Assembly (NCBI RefSeq): GCF_008831305.1 | Contig: NZ_ML708612.1 | Location: 62,001 to 126,000 of the forward strand | DNA from: Kocuria coralli | GTDB lineage: Bacteria > Actinomycetota > Actinomycetes > Actinomycetales > Micrococcaceae | Length of the DNA: 64,000 nt | Direction: 5' to 3' | Shown: positions 41,778-50,422 of the stretch, in pieces | Layout: the number at the start of each line of letters is the position of its first letter | Numbering within the stretch: position 1 is the stretch's first letter | Position numbers and translations under genes: made by a program | The notes under the pieces: model-generated | Databases searched by the model: none | Seen by the model: the letters and a program-made list of their open reading frames with translations, nothing else | Told to the model about the DNA's origin: nothing

Positions 41778-42833
41778 CTAGAAACCGAGGCGCGAGAGCT
41801 GCCGGGGATCCCGCTGCCACTCTTTGGCCACCTTGACATGGAGGTCCAGGTAGACCTTCGTGCCCAGGAGCTTCTCGATGGACCGGCGGGCCGTCGAGCC
41901 GATCTCGCGCAGCCGTGAGCCGCCCTTGCCGATCACGATGGCCTTCTGCGACGGCCGCTCCACGTAGAGCGAGACGTGCACGTCCACCATGGGGTCGTCC
42001 TCCGGGCGGCCTTCCCTGGGGATCATGTCCTCGCACACCGCCGCCAGGGAATGCGGCAGCTCGTCACGAGCGCTTTCCAGGGCCGCCTCCCGGACGAGTT
42101 CGGCGATCATGGTCAGCTCGGGCTCGTCCGTGAGCTCGCCGTCCGGATACAGCGGCGGGGACACCGGCATGTGCGAGATCAGCAGGGCGGCCAGCTCGTT
42201 CACCTGGAAGCCGTCGACGGCGCTGACCGGGATCACGTCGGTGAAGCCGACGTCGGGCGGCACCGGCCTGGCCTCGTAGGAACGTCCCTTCTTCCGCGCG
42301 CGGATTCCCTTGCGCCGCTCCGTCTCGGCGAACTCCGCGGCCATGACCTCCCGGCCCAGGGCCTCGACGGCGATCAGCTGCTCGGTCAGCTCCCGCCGGC
42401 CCACCGTGTCGGTCTTGGTCACGATCGCCACGACGGGGCTTCCGTGCACCTGGGCCAGCTGCGCGGCGATGTACCTGTCCCCGGGGCCGATCTTCTCGTC
42501 GGCGGGGATGCACATTCCCAGGACGTCCACCTCGCTCAGCGTTTCCGAGACGAGGTCGTTGAGCCGCTCCCCCAGGAGGGTGCGCGGCCGGTGGATACCC
42601 GGGGTGTCGACCAGGACGAGCTGTCCGTCCTGGCGATGGACGATGCCGCGGATGGTGTGCCGGGTGGTCTGCGGCCGGTTGGAGGTGATGGCGATCTTCT
42701 CCCCGACCAGGGCGTTGGTCAGAGTGGACTTGCCGGCGTTGGGCCGGCCCGCCAGTACCGCGAACCCGGCCCTGAACTCGTCGTTCCCGGCCGTGAATTC
42801 CGTGCCCATGGAGGGCTCCTCTCCGCCGCTCAT
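41778..42833 (-). CDS. era: GTPase Era
   Basis: Era is an essential GTPase that binds 16S rRNA and helps 30S assembly. The 351-residue protein has G1 GRPNAGKST, G3 VDTPGIH and G4 TKTD, followed by a C-terminal KH RNA-binding domain (KAIVIGKGGSRLREIG). ATG 42833 overlaps the ybeY stop (ATGA) with GGAG 8 nt upstream. A second ATG at 42809 has a stronger AGGAG at 6 nt and would shorten the protein by 8 residues. An insertion of basic residues (KGIRARKKGRSYEARP, about residue 175) lies between GTPase and KH domains. Confidence 0.96.
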   Translation of the reverse strand: MSGGEEPSMGTEFTAGNDEFRAGFAVLAGRPNAGKSTLTNALVGEKIAITSNRPQTTRHTIRGIVHRQDGQLVLVDTPGIHRPRTLLGERLNDLVSETLSEVDVLGMCIPADEKIGPGDRYIAAQLAQVHGSPVVAIVTKTDTVGRRELTEQLIAVEALGREVMAAEFAETERRKGIRARKKGRSYEARPVPPDVGFTDVIPVSAVDGFQVNELAALLISHMPVSPPLYPDGELTDEPELTMIAELVREAALESARDELPHSLAAVCEDMIPREGRPEDDPMVDVHVSLYVERPSQKAIVIGKGGSRLREIGSTARRSIEKLLGTKVYLDLHVKVAKEWQRDPRQLSRLGF

Positions 42834-43345
42834 CGCATGGTCTCCGTGGGCGCGGGACGGCCCAGGAAGCTGGTGAGCAGGTCTCGTTGCAGATCGAACA
42901 TGACCTGGCGCTCCTGGTCCTCCGCATGGTCATGGCCCAGCAGGTGCAGGATGCCGTGCACCGTGAGGAGGAAGAACTCGTCCTCCGTGGAGTGACCGGC
43001 GGCCTGTGCCTGGCGTGCCGCCACGGGCGGGCACAGCACGATGTCCCCCAGCGTGCCGTCCGCCGGTGTCTCTGCGGTCCCGGCCGAGAGCTCGTCCATG
43101 GGGAACGACAGGACGTCCGTGGGGCCCGGCAGGTCCATCCACTCCATGTGCAGCCGCGCCATCTCCTCCTCGTCCACCAGCGCGATGGACAGCTCGACCG
43201 AGTCGGCCAGGTGCAGGCGGGTGAAGCAGTGGCCGATCAGTGCCCGCTGGCGTTGCGGGTCGTAGGCCGCCCAGGCGTCGCGGTCGCCAGACTGCTCCTC
43301 TGGGAGCTCGTGGGGTTCGTACTGCATATCGATGTCGACGGTCAT
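42830..43345 (-). CDS. ybeY: Endoribonuclease YbeY
   Basis: YbeY is a zinc-dependent endoribonuclease involved in 16S rRNA 3'-end maturation and ribosome quality control. The 171-residue protein holds the family motif HGILHLLGHDH with three metal-binding His, and DVLSFPMDE before it. ATG 43345 is chosen because the phoH stop is 7 bp upstream; the longer frame to 43507 would lie over phoH. It overlaps era by 4 bp. In many actinobacteria a CBS-domain CorC-like gene lies between ybeY and era; it is absent here. Confidence 0.95.
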   Translation of the reverse strand: MTVDIDMQYEPHELPEEQSGDRDAWAAYDPQRQRALIGHCFTRLHLADSVELSIALVDEEEMARLHMEWMDLPGPTDVLSFPMDELSAGTAETPADGTLGDIVLCPPVAARQAQAAGHSTEDEFFLLTVHGILHLLGHDHAEDQERQVMFDLQRDLLTSFLGRPAPTETMR

Positions 43346-43352
43346 CCCGGTC

Positions 43353-44516
43353 TCACCCCCGCTCCTGCGTCTGTTCGGGATCCTTCTGCGGAGCCTGGCC
43401 GGGCGCATCGCCATGCCTGGCCTGCTTGCGCTGCCGGCGTTCGTTGCGCAGCCGGTTGGTGGCGTCGAAGTGCCCGTAGGCATCCACGATCTTGCCCACC
43501 AGCTCATGCCGGACCACGTCGTCGCTGTTCAGGGTCGGGAAGGCGATGTTGTCCACTCCTCGCAGGATGTGCTCGACCTGCCGCAGCCCGGAGGAGGTGC
43601 CACCCGGAAGGTCCACCTGGGTGACGTCGCCCGTCACCACGATCTTCGAGCCGAAGCCCAGGCGGGTCAGGAACATCTTCATCTGCTCGGGCGTGGTGTT
43701 CTGGGCCTCGTCCAGGATGATGAAGGCGTCGTTCAGCGTCCGCCCGCGCATGTAGGCCAGCGGGGCGACCTCGATGGTGCCCGCCTCCATGAGCTTGGGG
43801 ATGGACTCGGGTTCCAGCATGTCGTGCAGGGCGTCGTAGAGGGGACGCAGGTACGGATCGATCTTGTCCGTCAGCGTGCCGGGCAGGAACCCCAGGCGTT
43901 CACCCGCCTCGACGGCCGGGCGGGTCAGGATGATCCGGGAGACCTCCTTGGCGTGCAGTGCCTGGACCGCCTTCGCCATGGCCAGATAGGTCTTCCCCGT
44001 TCCAGCCGGGCCGATGCCGAAGACCACGGTGTTCTGGTCGATGGCATCCGTGTACAGCTTCTGGTTGACCGTCTTGGGACGGATGGTGCGCCCGCGGGAG
44101 GACAGGATGTCCTGATTGAGCGCCGCGGAGGGGCGGGCCGCCGCGTCCCGGGCCAGGATGCCCAGCAACTGGGCGATGACCTGGGGAGTGATCAGCGTGC
44201 CCTTGCGAGCCAGCGCCTGCAGCTCCTCCAGGAGGGCCACGACGACGGCGGCGTCCTCGCCCCGGGCCTCGACCACGACCTGGAGGTCCTTGGCGAAGAG
44301 CCGGGTGCCGGGCCGGGCGAGCTCGATCTGGGTCAGTGCGGCGTCACCCTGTCCCAGGCACCGGACCATGGTCTCCCGGTCGGCGAAGGTCATCACGTGG
44401 CGTTCGCGATCCTGGCCGGTCCGCTGGGCGGCCGAGCGGTTCTCAGCCCGGTGACGGGTGGATGCAGTCGTGGGGTCGTGCATGGTGGCGGCCTCGGGGC
44501 CAACGCTCGCTTTCAT
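43353..44516 (-). CDS. phoH: PhoH-like ATPase
   Basis: A cytoplasmic P-loop ATPase of the PhoH family, thought to act on RNA. The 387-residue protein has GPAGTGKT (Walker A, about residue 177), FIILDEAQN (Walker B) and the conserved TRPAVEAGERLGFLPGTL and VVTGDVTQVDLP segments. The basic C-terminal tail (RNERRQRKQARHG) is variable. The ATG at 44516 has no good ribosome-binding site; the ATG at 44483 has GAGG at 8 nt and may be the real start. Order phoH-ybeY-era is conserved. Confidence 0.94.
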   Translation of the reverse strand: MKASVGPEAATMHDPTTASTRHRAENRSAAQRTGQDRERHVMTFADRETMVRCLGQGDAALTQIELARPGTRLFAKDLQVVVEARGEDAAVVVALLEELQALARKGTLITPQVIAQLLGILARDAAARPSAALNQDILSSRGRTIRPKTVNQKLYTDAIDQNTVVFGIGPAGTGKTYLAMAKAVQALHAKEVSRIILTRPAVEAGERLGFLPGTLTDKIDPYLRPLYDALHDMLEPESIPKLMEAGTIEVAPLAYMRGRTLNDAFIILDEAQNTTPEQMKMFLTRLGFGSKIVVTGDVTQVDLPGGTSSGLRQVEHILRGVDNIAFPTLNSDDVVRHELVGKIVDAYGHFDATNRLRNERRQRKQARHGDAPGQAPQKDPEQTQERG

Positions 44517-44826
44517 GGTGTGTTCGTCGTCATTGGTTCAGGGTCTTCGTGAATCCCTGTCCGTGTGATCAGCGTACAACCGTCTAAGAACATTCCGATT
44601 TGGTATCGGTCCTCCGATTTCACCGGTCTGGGGGTGCAAGCCCGGAGGCCCGTATGTTTCGCTGAGCAGCGTTGTGCGCCCCCCGCGAGCCCTCTCCGGG
44701 CGCCGCCCACGGAAGGCGGCTCGTCCGCGCGGGCCGGCGATCGGGCCCCACGCGCTCGCATCCGTGACGAGACCCGCAAGACAGACAAAGGTAGACAAGG
44801 CAGGCAGACGAGGAGAAGGAGGTTGC
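44517..44826. other. Divergent promoter region of phoH and the GerMN lipoprotein
   Basis: About 310 bp without a gene. It must hold divergent promoters, but I find no convincing pairs. There is a short inverted repeat, CCGAT-(5)-ATCGG, near 44597-44613, and an A/G-rich purine stretch just before the AAGGAGG ribosome-binding site of the lipoprotein. Longer minus-strand frames here have no recognisable product. Confidence 0.45.
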
Positions 44827-45822
44827 GTGGCTGTTCGCGATGACTTCGTAGCGTCGCCGGATCGGGAAGCACATGCGATCCCCGGACGCCATGCGTCCCC
44901 GGCGACGGGAAGAGGCCGCCGCAATCTCAAGACCGTGGTGGGGGCCGGGGTCGTCGCCGTCCTCACCCTGGTCGCCTGCAGTTCACCGGGTGAGCCCGAG
45001 GGGGCGCCACAGGCCGGCTCGGTGACCTTGGACACGAGCCGTGAGCCCAGCTCGGTGCTGTCCCAGACCTATTCGCCCGTGTACTGGTCCGGAGCGGATA
45101 CGCAGTCGCAGCGGTTGTTCCGGGAGACCTTGCGCGTCGAGAGCCCTTCCACCGCCGACCCCATCGAGACGGCCGTGCTCGCCATGACCCAGGCCCAGCC
45201 GACGGATGGCGACTACAGAACGCTCTGGCGCCCGGTATCGCACGTGGGGACGTCCTTCACGGCTGACACGATCACGATCGACCTGCCGTCCTCGGCGGTC
45301 TCACGGCACCTGGAGGAGGCGCAGGCGCGCCTGGCGGTCCAGCAGGTGACCCACACCGCCGTGGCGGCCGCCAAGGAAGCCGGGCTGGTCGGCCAGGACG
45401 CCGATCCGGGCGTGCGGATCCTCGTCGACGGCGCCGGAGAGCAGACGGTCTTCGGATCCTATGAGCTTCCCGACGCCCAGAACGCGGAACCCGGCTCCCT
45501 GGCCCGCCTGAGTCTCGATCAGCCCGCCCCGGGCCTGAGCCCCGGTCAGGTGCGGTTCACGGGCCGTTTCGACAGCGACCTGACCGATGCCGTGGTGACG
45601 ATCACCCGCGTAGGCGCGTCCGAGCGGGAGTTCCTGCATCGCGAGCACCTCGACAGCGCCCCGGCCCCCGCCCGCCAGACGGAGGTGGCCGTCGAGGCCG
45701 ACCTGGACGCGGGACGCTACGTGATCACCCTCACCGCGACCGACCGCGACGGAAACCCGGTGACCGACGACCACCTGTTCGCCGTGGGCGCGGAGGCCGA
45801 CCGCGTCGTGGCAGAGGGCTGA
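44827..45822 (+). CDS. GerMN-domain lipoprotein
   Basis: A predicted exported lipoprotein of 331 residues. The signal peptide ends in a lipobox (LTLVACSS, Cys at about residue 55) after an unusually long, basic cytoplasmic N-terminus. The region about residues 100-200 looks like a GerMN domain (TADTITIDLPSS ... EAQARLAVQQVTHT), followed by a C-terminal beta-sandwich of Gmad2 or similar type. The role of such proteins outside spore formers is unknown; binding of a cell-wall component is a guess. GTG at 44827 has AAGGAG right before it. It diverges from phoH and converges with the aldehyde dehydrogenase. Confidence 0.75.
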   Translation: MAVRDDFVASPDREAHAIPGRHASPATGRGRRNLKTVVGAGVVAVLTLVACSSPGEPEGAPQAGSVTLDTSREPSSVLSQTYSPVYWSGADTQSQRLFRETLRVESPSTADPIETAVLAMTQAQPTDGDYRTLWRPVSHVGTSFTADTITIDLPSSAVSRHLEEAQARLAVQQVTHTAVAAAKEAGLVGQDADPGVRILVDGAGEQTVFGSYELPDAQNAEPGSLARLSLDQPAPGLSPGQVRFTGRFDSDLTDAVVTITRVGASEREFLHREHLDSAPAPARQTEVAVEADLDAGRYVITLTATDRDGNPVTDDHLFAVGAEADRVVAEG

Positions 45823-45874
45823 CCGCTGCCGTTGCCGCGGTAGGCACGCAACGCCCCCGCCGGCCCCGGGACCG

Positions 45875-47278
45875 TCAGCCCTGGATCACCTGCGGCTGCG
45901 CGACCGCCTTCAGCCCGGCGACGCCGAACTCCTGGCCGTAGCCGGACTGCTTCGCGCCGCCGAACGGCACGAACGGATTGATGGTGCCGTGCGAGTTGAT
46001 CCACACGGTCCCGGCCTGGATGCGCGCCGCCACCTCGCGCGCCCGCTCGCGGTCCGAGGACCAGACCGACCCGCCGAGCCCCACCTCCAGGTCGTTGGCC
46101 TGCGCGATCGCATCTTCCAGGTCGGTGTAGCGGATGATCGGCAGCACCGGCCCGAACTGCTCCTCTCGGACGAGGTCGTTCCGGGGATCGATCTCGGCGA
46201 TGAGCGTCGTCGGGTAGAAGTAACCGGGGGCGTCGTAGTCGGGATCGGCACCGATCACCACACGGGCGTCGGAGGCCGTGGCGGCCTTGACCAGACGGTC
46301 GACCACGTCGAACTGCATCTGGTTCTGAAGGGGCCCGAGGACGTTCTGCTCGTCGAGGCCATGCCCCATCGGCATGCTGCGGGCCACCTCGGCGAGAGCC
46401 TCGACCACCTCGTCGTAGAGCGAGTCGGGAACGTAGAGGCGCTTGAGCGCCGCGCACGTCTGGCCCGTGTTGATGAACGCCCCCCAGAACAGCCCTTCCG
46501 CGATGGCCTTCGGGTCGGCGTCGTCAAGCACGATGCCGGCATCGTTGCCGCCGAGCTCGAGGGTCAGCCGCTTGATGTTCCCGGAGCTCGCCTCGATGAT
46601 CCGCTTGCCGGTGCGGGTCGAGCCGGTGAACATGATCTTGGCGATCCGCTCGCTCTCGACGATGCGAGCGCCGAGCTTGCCCCCGCCGACGACCGTGTTC
46701 AGGACCCCCTCGGGCAGCACGGAGTTCAGCACGTGGGTGATGGCGAGGCCCGAGAGCGGCGTGTGCTCCGAGGGCTTCGACACCACGGTGTTGCCCATCC
46801 GCAGCGACGGGACGATCTGCCAGATCGCGATCATCATGGGCCAGTTCCACGGCGTGATCGCCCCGACGACGCCGAGCGGCCGGTAGTGCATCTCGGCGTA
46901 GGTCTCGCCGTCGTCGACCACGACCTCGACCGGCAGCGGTGTGCCGGCGGGCACCCGCGTCCAGGCGGCGCATCCGCCGACCTCGAAGCGCGCATTCGGC
47001 CCGTTCAGGGGCTTGCCCTGCTCGCGCGAGAGCAGTTCCGCGAGCGCCTCGGCGTTCTCGTCGATCGCGTCGGCAGCCCGGTTCAGGTAGGCGACGCGCT
47101 CGTCGTCGCTCAAAGCGGCCCAGCTCTTCTGGGCGGCTTCCGCGCGCTCGATCGCGGCGTCGACGTCGGCCGCGGTATGCTCGGGCACCCGCCCGATCAG
47201 GTCCCCGGTGGCAGGGTCGAAGATCTCGCGCCCGTCGTCGACGGTGATGGCCTCGAGCAGGGTGTCATAGGTGTGCAT
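45875..47278 (-). CDS. NAD(P)-dependent aldehyde dehydrogenase
   Basis: Oxidises an aldehyde to the carboxylic acid with NAD(P)+. The 467-residue protein has the substrate/cofactor loop PWNWP (Asn145), TGSTRTGK, general-base Glu241 in LELGGNDAGIV and nucleophile Cys275 in NTGQTCAALKR, so it should be active. It lies 54 bp after the copper amine oxidase on the same strand and has its own AAGGAG at 7 nt. It probably removes the aldehyde made by the oxidase (for example phenylacetaldehyde or imidazole acetaldehyde). The specific substrate is inferred from context only. Confidence 0.9.
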   Translation of the reverse strand: MHTYDTLLEAITVDDGREIFDPATGDLIGRVPEHTAADVDAAIERAEAAQKSWAALSDDERVAYLNRAADAIDENAEALAELLSREQGKPLNGPNARFEVGGCAAWTRVPAGTPLPVEVVVDDGETYAEMHYRPLGVVGAITPWNWPMMIAIWQIVPSLRMGNTVVSKPSEHTPLSGLAITHVLNSVLPEGVLNTVVGGGKLGARIVESERIAKIMFTGSTRTGKRIIEASSGNIKRLTLELGGNDAGIVLDDADPKAIAEGLFWGAFINTGQTCAALKRLYVPDSLYDEVVEALAEVARSMPMGHGLDEQNVLGPLQNQMQFDVVDRLVKAATASDARVVIGADPDYDAPGYFYPTTLIAEIDPRNDLVREEQFGPVLPIIRYTDLEDAIAQANDLEVGLGGSVWSSDRERAREVAARIQAGTVWINSHGTINPFVPFGGAKQSGYGQEFGVAGLKAVAQPQVIQG

Positions 47279-47332
47279 GGTGGTTCTCCTTCACGGTGCG
47301 TCTCACGAGGGAAGTATCGGGCTGCTCCTGCG

Positions 47333-49390
47333 CTACTTGCCGCAGGCGCACCCGTCGGCATTGCCGCAGTTGCAGCCGTCGGAGCAGCACCCGCAGGTGC
47401 CGTCCGCGCAGCATCCCGCTCCCCCGGTCCCGCAGGCCGCCCGTGCGTCCTCGGGCAGGTCCATCGTCGGGTTCTGATCGAGGAAGCCGTGCGGCTTGAA
47501 CCAGAAGCCCGAGTAGTCCACGGGCATGACCGGCCAGTCCTCGGTCCGGGGCAGGTGGGTCGGGCCGAACTGGTGCCACAGGACGATGTCCTCGCCGTCC
47601 AGGCTGCGGTTCGCCTTCGTCCAGGCCGGCAGCCCCTGCCAGCCGCTGCTCTGGCTCGGGAAGGTGCCGGCGGGATAGCGCTCGTCCTCGGCGTACCGGG
47701 TGCCCCACAGATGCTTGGTCGCGAAGTTGGCGCGGGCGAACACCGTCGAGTCGGGCTGCGCGAGAAGGACCGGCTTGCCCTCGGGGATCAGCCGGTAGCC
47801 CGTGGGCTTGCCGACGTAGTTCTTCCGATGGGCGCTGCGGACCTCCCAGACGCGGCCGGTGAGGCCGTCGGCCATCCGCTGCGCGTCCTGCTCGCAGGTC
47901 AGCTTCCTGTCCGACCACGTGAACGCGTTTCCGCGCCGGTTGAGCGGGCCCGTGGGCAGCGGGACCACGCCGATCTCGTGGAGGGTGTTGTCCTCGCCGT
48001 CGATCGCGACGTCCAGTCGGGCCGAGAAGATGTGCTGGTGCACGGGCGTGAAGAGCCCGGGCGAGATCTCGGTGTTGAAGGGATTGTCCGTCCCCGGCAC
48101 GCCCGAGCCTCCGAACACGACGCCGGTCGCCTTCGCCTCCACCTGGATCGAGCCGTCGAGGTAGAAGTACCAGAAGAAGCCGTAGTCGTAGTTGCCGATC
48201 GTCGCGAAGTAGCTGATCACCAGGCGGCGGCTGCGCCTGGTGTCCGGCTTCCCGTCCAGGTCGGTGTGCTTCCACTGGATGCCGTAGTCCTCTTCGTGCA
48301 TGCAGATGACCTGGTCGAGCTTGACGGGGTGGCCGAGGTCGTCGTTCACGAAGCCGTCGAAGTAGTGGATGACGCCGAGACAGTCGCATCCGAGCGCGAG
48401 CGGGTTGGCGTTGCGTCCGAGCAGGTACTCCCCCGCGTCGAAGTAGCTCACCCAGTAGCGCGTCTCGTCGACGTCGCCGTAGGGCACCACCATCTCGGGA
48501 ACGCTCGCCCGGGTGATCACCGGGCGGTCCTCCGTCCCGTCCCGCCAGGTGATGTCGCTCAGCACCAGTCCTTCGCGGGAGTTGAAGCCGACGTGCAACG
48601 TCCAGTTCTCCCAGCGCACGACGTTGGCCTCGACCGAGAAGCTCGGCCCCTCCGGCTGGGTGATCTCGATCGGCTTGAGGCTCGTCCGGGCCGGCCCCTG
48701 CGCCTCGATCGAGTAGTTGCCGTGCTTGGTCGGGGTTGCCACGTCGCCTTCGTCGTGGACCTTGAAGACTTTGCGCTCGATCATGTCGACCTTGACGATG
48801 AGTCCCTCGACCGGGTGGGCCCACGGGCTGTCGCCCTCGTTCGGGACCAGGTAGGTGAGCGAGCGCAGGTAACGGCGGCTGCCGTCCTCGGTCTCATCCG
48901 GGAAGTAGCCGGGGGCCAGGGGCGAGCAGAAGCAGGTCTCGATGTAGTCCGCGAGACCGCGCCGCTCCATCGCCGCCCGCCATCCGGCGTCGGCCTTCAC
49001 GATATCGGCGACCTCGAAGAACTCCTCCATCAGCACCGCCGCCTGGCCGCGCTCGGGCGTGGAGGGCAGCTCGTTCGCCTCGACGACCTTCTCCTCCGTG
49101 ATCGAGACCAGGACCTCGGTGTGCGTTCCGTCGGAGCGGTCCAGGAGCGTCGCGCTGGCCCGCCGTTCGAATGGCTCGCCCGGGACCCATGCCGCGAGCG
49201 TGGCCTTGGGAGGGTCGACCGGCAACAGCATCGCCATGCGCACGTGCTCCGTCAGGTGACCGGCTCGTTCGAGCGTCTCCCGCACCGAGGTGATCTCGGA
49301 GGCGTTCAGCGGATCCAGCGGGTGCACCGCATCGAGCGGCGTGCTGACGCGCTTCCCGTGGGTGTGCGTGGTGTCGGGCTGGTGTGTCAT
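47333..49390 (-). CDS. Copper amine oxidase with cysteine-rich C-terminal tail
   Basis: A topaquinone enzyme that oxidises primary amines to aldehydes with release of ammonia and hydrogen peroxide. The 685-residue protein has catalytic Asp318 (YFDAGEYLLG), the topaquinone precursor Tyr401 in GNYDYG, and copper ligands His451, His453 (HQHIF) and His612 (THLPRTEDWP). Two small N-terminal domains (about residues 20-200) precede the catalytic core. There is no signal peptide, so it is likely cytoplasmic. The last 34 residues (652-685) hold 10 Cys in CXC and CC pairs, like a metallothionein; I do not know this tail from the well-studied Arthrobacter enzymes. ATG 49390 has GAGGA at 5 nt. Candidate substrates are tyramine, phenylethylamine or histamine. 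Confidence 0.95.
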   Translation of the reverse strand: MTHQPDTTHTHGKRVSTPLDAVHPLDPLNASEITSVRETLERAGHLTEHVRMAMLLPVDPPKATLAAWVPGEPFERRASATLLDRSDGTHTEVLVSITEEKVVEANELPSTPERGQAAVLMEEFFEVADIVKADAGWRAAMERRGLADYIETCFCSPLAPGYFPDETEDGSRRYLRSLTYLVPNEGDSPWAHPVEGLIVKVDMIERKVFKVHDEGDVATPTKHGNYSIEAQGPARTSLKPIEITQPEGPSFSVEANVVRWENWTLHVGFNSREGLVLSDITWRDGTEDRPVITRASVPEMVVPYGDVDETRYWVSYFDAGEYLLGRNANPLALGCDCLGVIHYFDGFVNDDLGHPVKLDQVICMHEEDYGIQWKHTDLDGKPDTRRSRRLVISYFATIGNYDYGFFWYFYLDGSIQVEAKATGVVFGGSGVPGTDNPFNTEISPGLFTPVHQHIFSARLDVAIDGEDNTLHEIGVVPLPTGPLNRRGNAFTWSDRKLTCEQDAQRMADGLTGRVWEVRSAHRKNYVGKPTGYRLIPEGKPVLLAQPDSTVFARANFATKHLWGTRYAEDERYPAGTFPSQSSGWQGLPAWTKANRSLDGEDIVLWHQFGPTHLPRTEDWPVMPVDYSGFWFKPHGFLDQNPTMDLPEDARAACGTGGAGCCADGTCGCCSDGCNCGNADGCACGK

Positions 49391-49654
49391 GGGAGTCCTC
49401 ATCGAGTCCGGTATGTGATCCTCACCATAGGTCACCTCGATCACCGGGGACTTGTCCGTGGGTGCTGAGCAATGGGCTGAGGACGCCGTCTGCGCAACGG
49501 ACTCGCCGGATGTCACGCGCATCTGCCGGCGGTGGATCAGCACGAAGCCCGGCGGCACTCGCGCGGGCGAGGCGAGCACGAGCGGACTCGGGAAGGCCAG
49601 GTCCCCGGGTCGCATGCGGACCTCGCGCCCGTCCTGGATTAGGCTCAGCGACTC

Positions 49655-50422
49655 CTATGCCCACCGGCCGGTCGCGACGCTGAGGACGGCGGCAGCCGCC
49701 GCACCGGCCGTCGAGGACCGCAGCACCTCAGGACCCAGGCCGACCACGCGCGCGCCGGCCGCGCGGAACATCTCCGCCTCCCGGTCGCTGATACCGCCTT
49801 CGGGGCCGACGATGACGGCGATCGAAGAGGCCCCCAGGGCGGTCTCACCGAGTTCGTCGAGAACGGCGGGCAGGGAGGCCGATGCGCTCTCGTGCAGCAC
49901 GAGCCACAGGGTCCCGGTCTCCTCGCCGATCAGTGCCGCGAGGCTCGCCGAGTCCACCGGGTCGCGCAGCACCGGCCAGAGGCTCCGCCGCGACTGCTTG
50001 GCGGCCGCGACGACGGTGTTGCGCCACTTCTCCAGCTGCTTCTCCGCCCTGTCCGGGCGGAAGCGCGCCACGGAGCGCTCGGCCTGCCAGGGCGTCACGG
50101 CGTCGACGCCCAGCTCCGTGCAGGCCTCGACGGCCTGGAGGTCCCGGTCGCCCTTGGCCAGCGCCTGGACCAGGGCCAGTCGCGGTGCGCGCTCCGGGGT
50201 GCGGCTCACATCCGTGGCCTCCAGGGCCAGGAAATCCTTGCCCGTCTCCCGGAGCAGCCCCGTGACACGGTGGCCCTGCCCGTCGACCAGGTCCAGCGCC
50301 TCCCCGGATCGCAAGCGCCGGACGGTGGTCGCATGCCGGGCCTCGGGGCCCGTCAGCGTGACGGTATCGCCGGCCGCCACGCCGCCCAGCGGGCCGTCCG
50401 ACCGGAAGACCGGGAGGCTCAC
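49655..50422 (-). CDS. rsmE: 16S rRNA (uracil-1498-N3)-methyltransferase
   Basis: RsmE methylates U1498 of 16S rRNA with S-adenosylmethionine. The 255-residue SPOUT enzyme has an N-terminal PUA-like domain (GPEARHATTVRRLRSGE) and the trefoil-knot motifs IAVIVGPEGGISDRE and LGPEVLRSSTA. GTG at 50422 overlaps the dnaJ stop (GTGA). The order hrcA-dnaJ-rsmE is conserved in actinobacteria. Confidence 0.95.
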   Translation of the reverse strand: MSLPVFRSDGPLGGVAAGDTVTLTGPEARHATTVRRLRSGEALDLVDGQGHRVTGLLRETGKDFLALEATDVSRTPERAPRLALVQALAKGDRDLQAVEACTELGVDAVTPWQAERSVARFRPDRAEKQLEKWRNTVVAAAKQSRRSLWPVLRDPVDSASLAALIGEETGTLWLVLHESASASLPAVLDELGETALGASSIAVIVGPEGGISDREAEMFRAAGARVVGLGPEVLRSSTAGAAAAAVLSVATGRWA

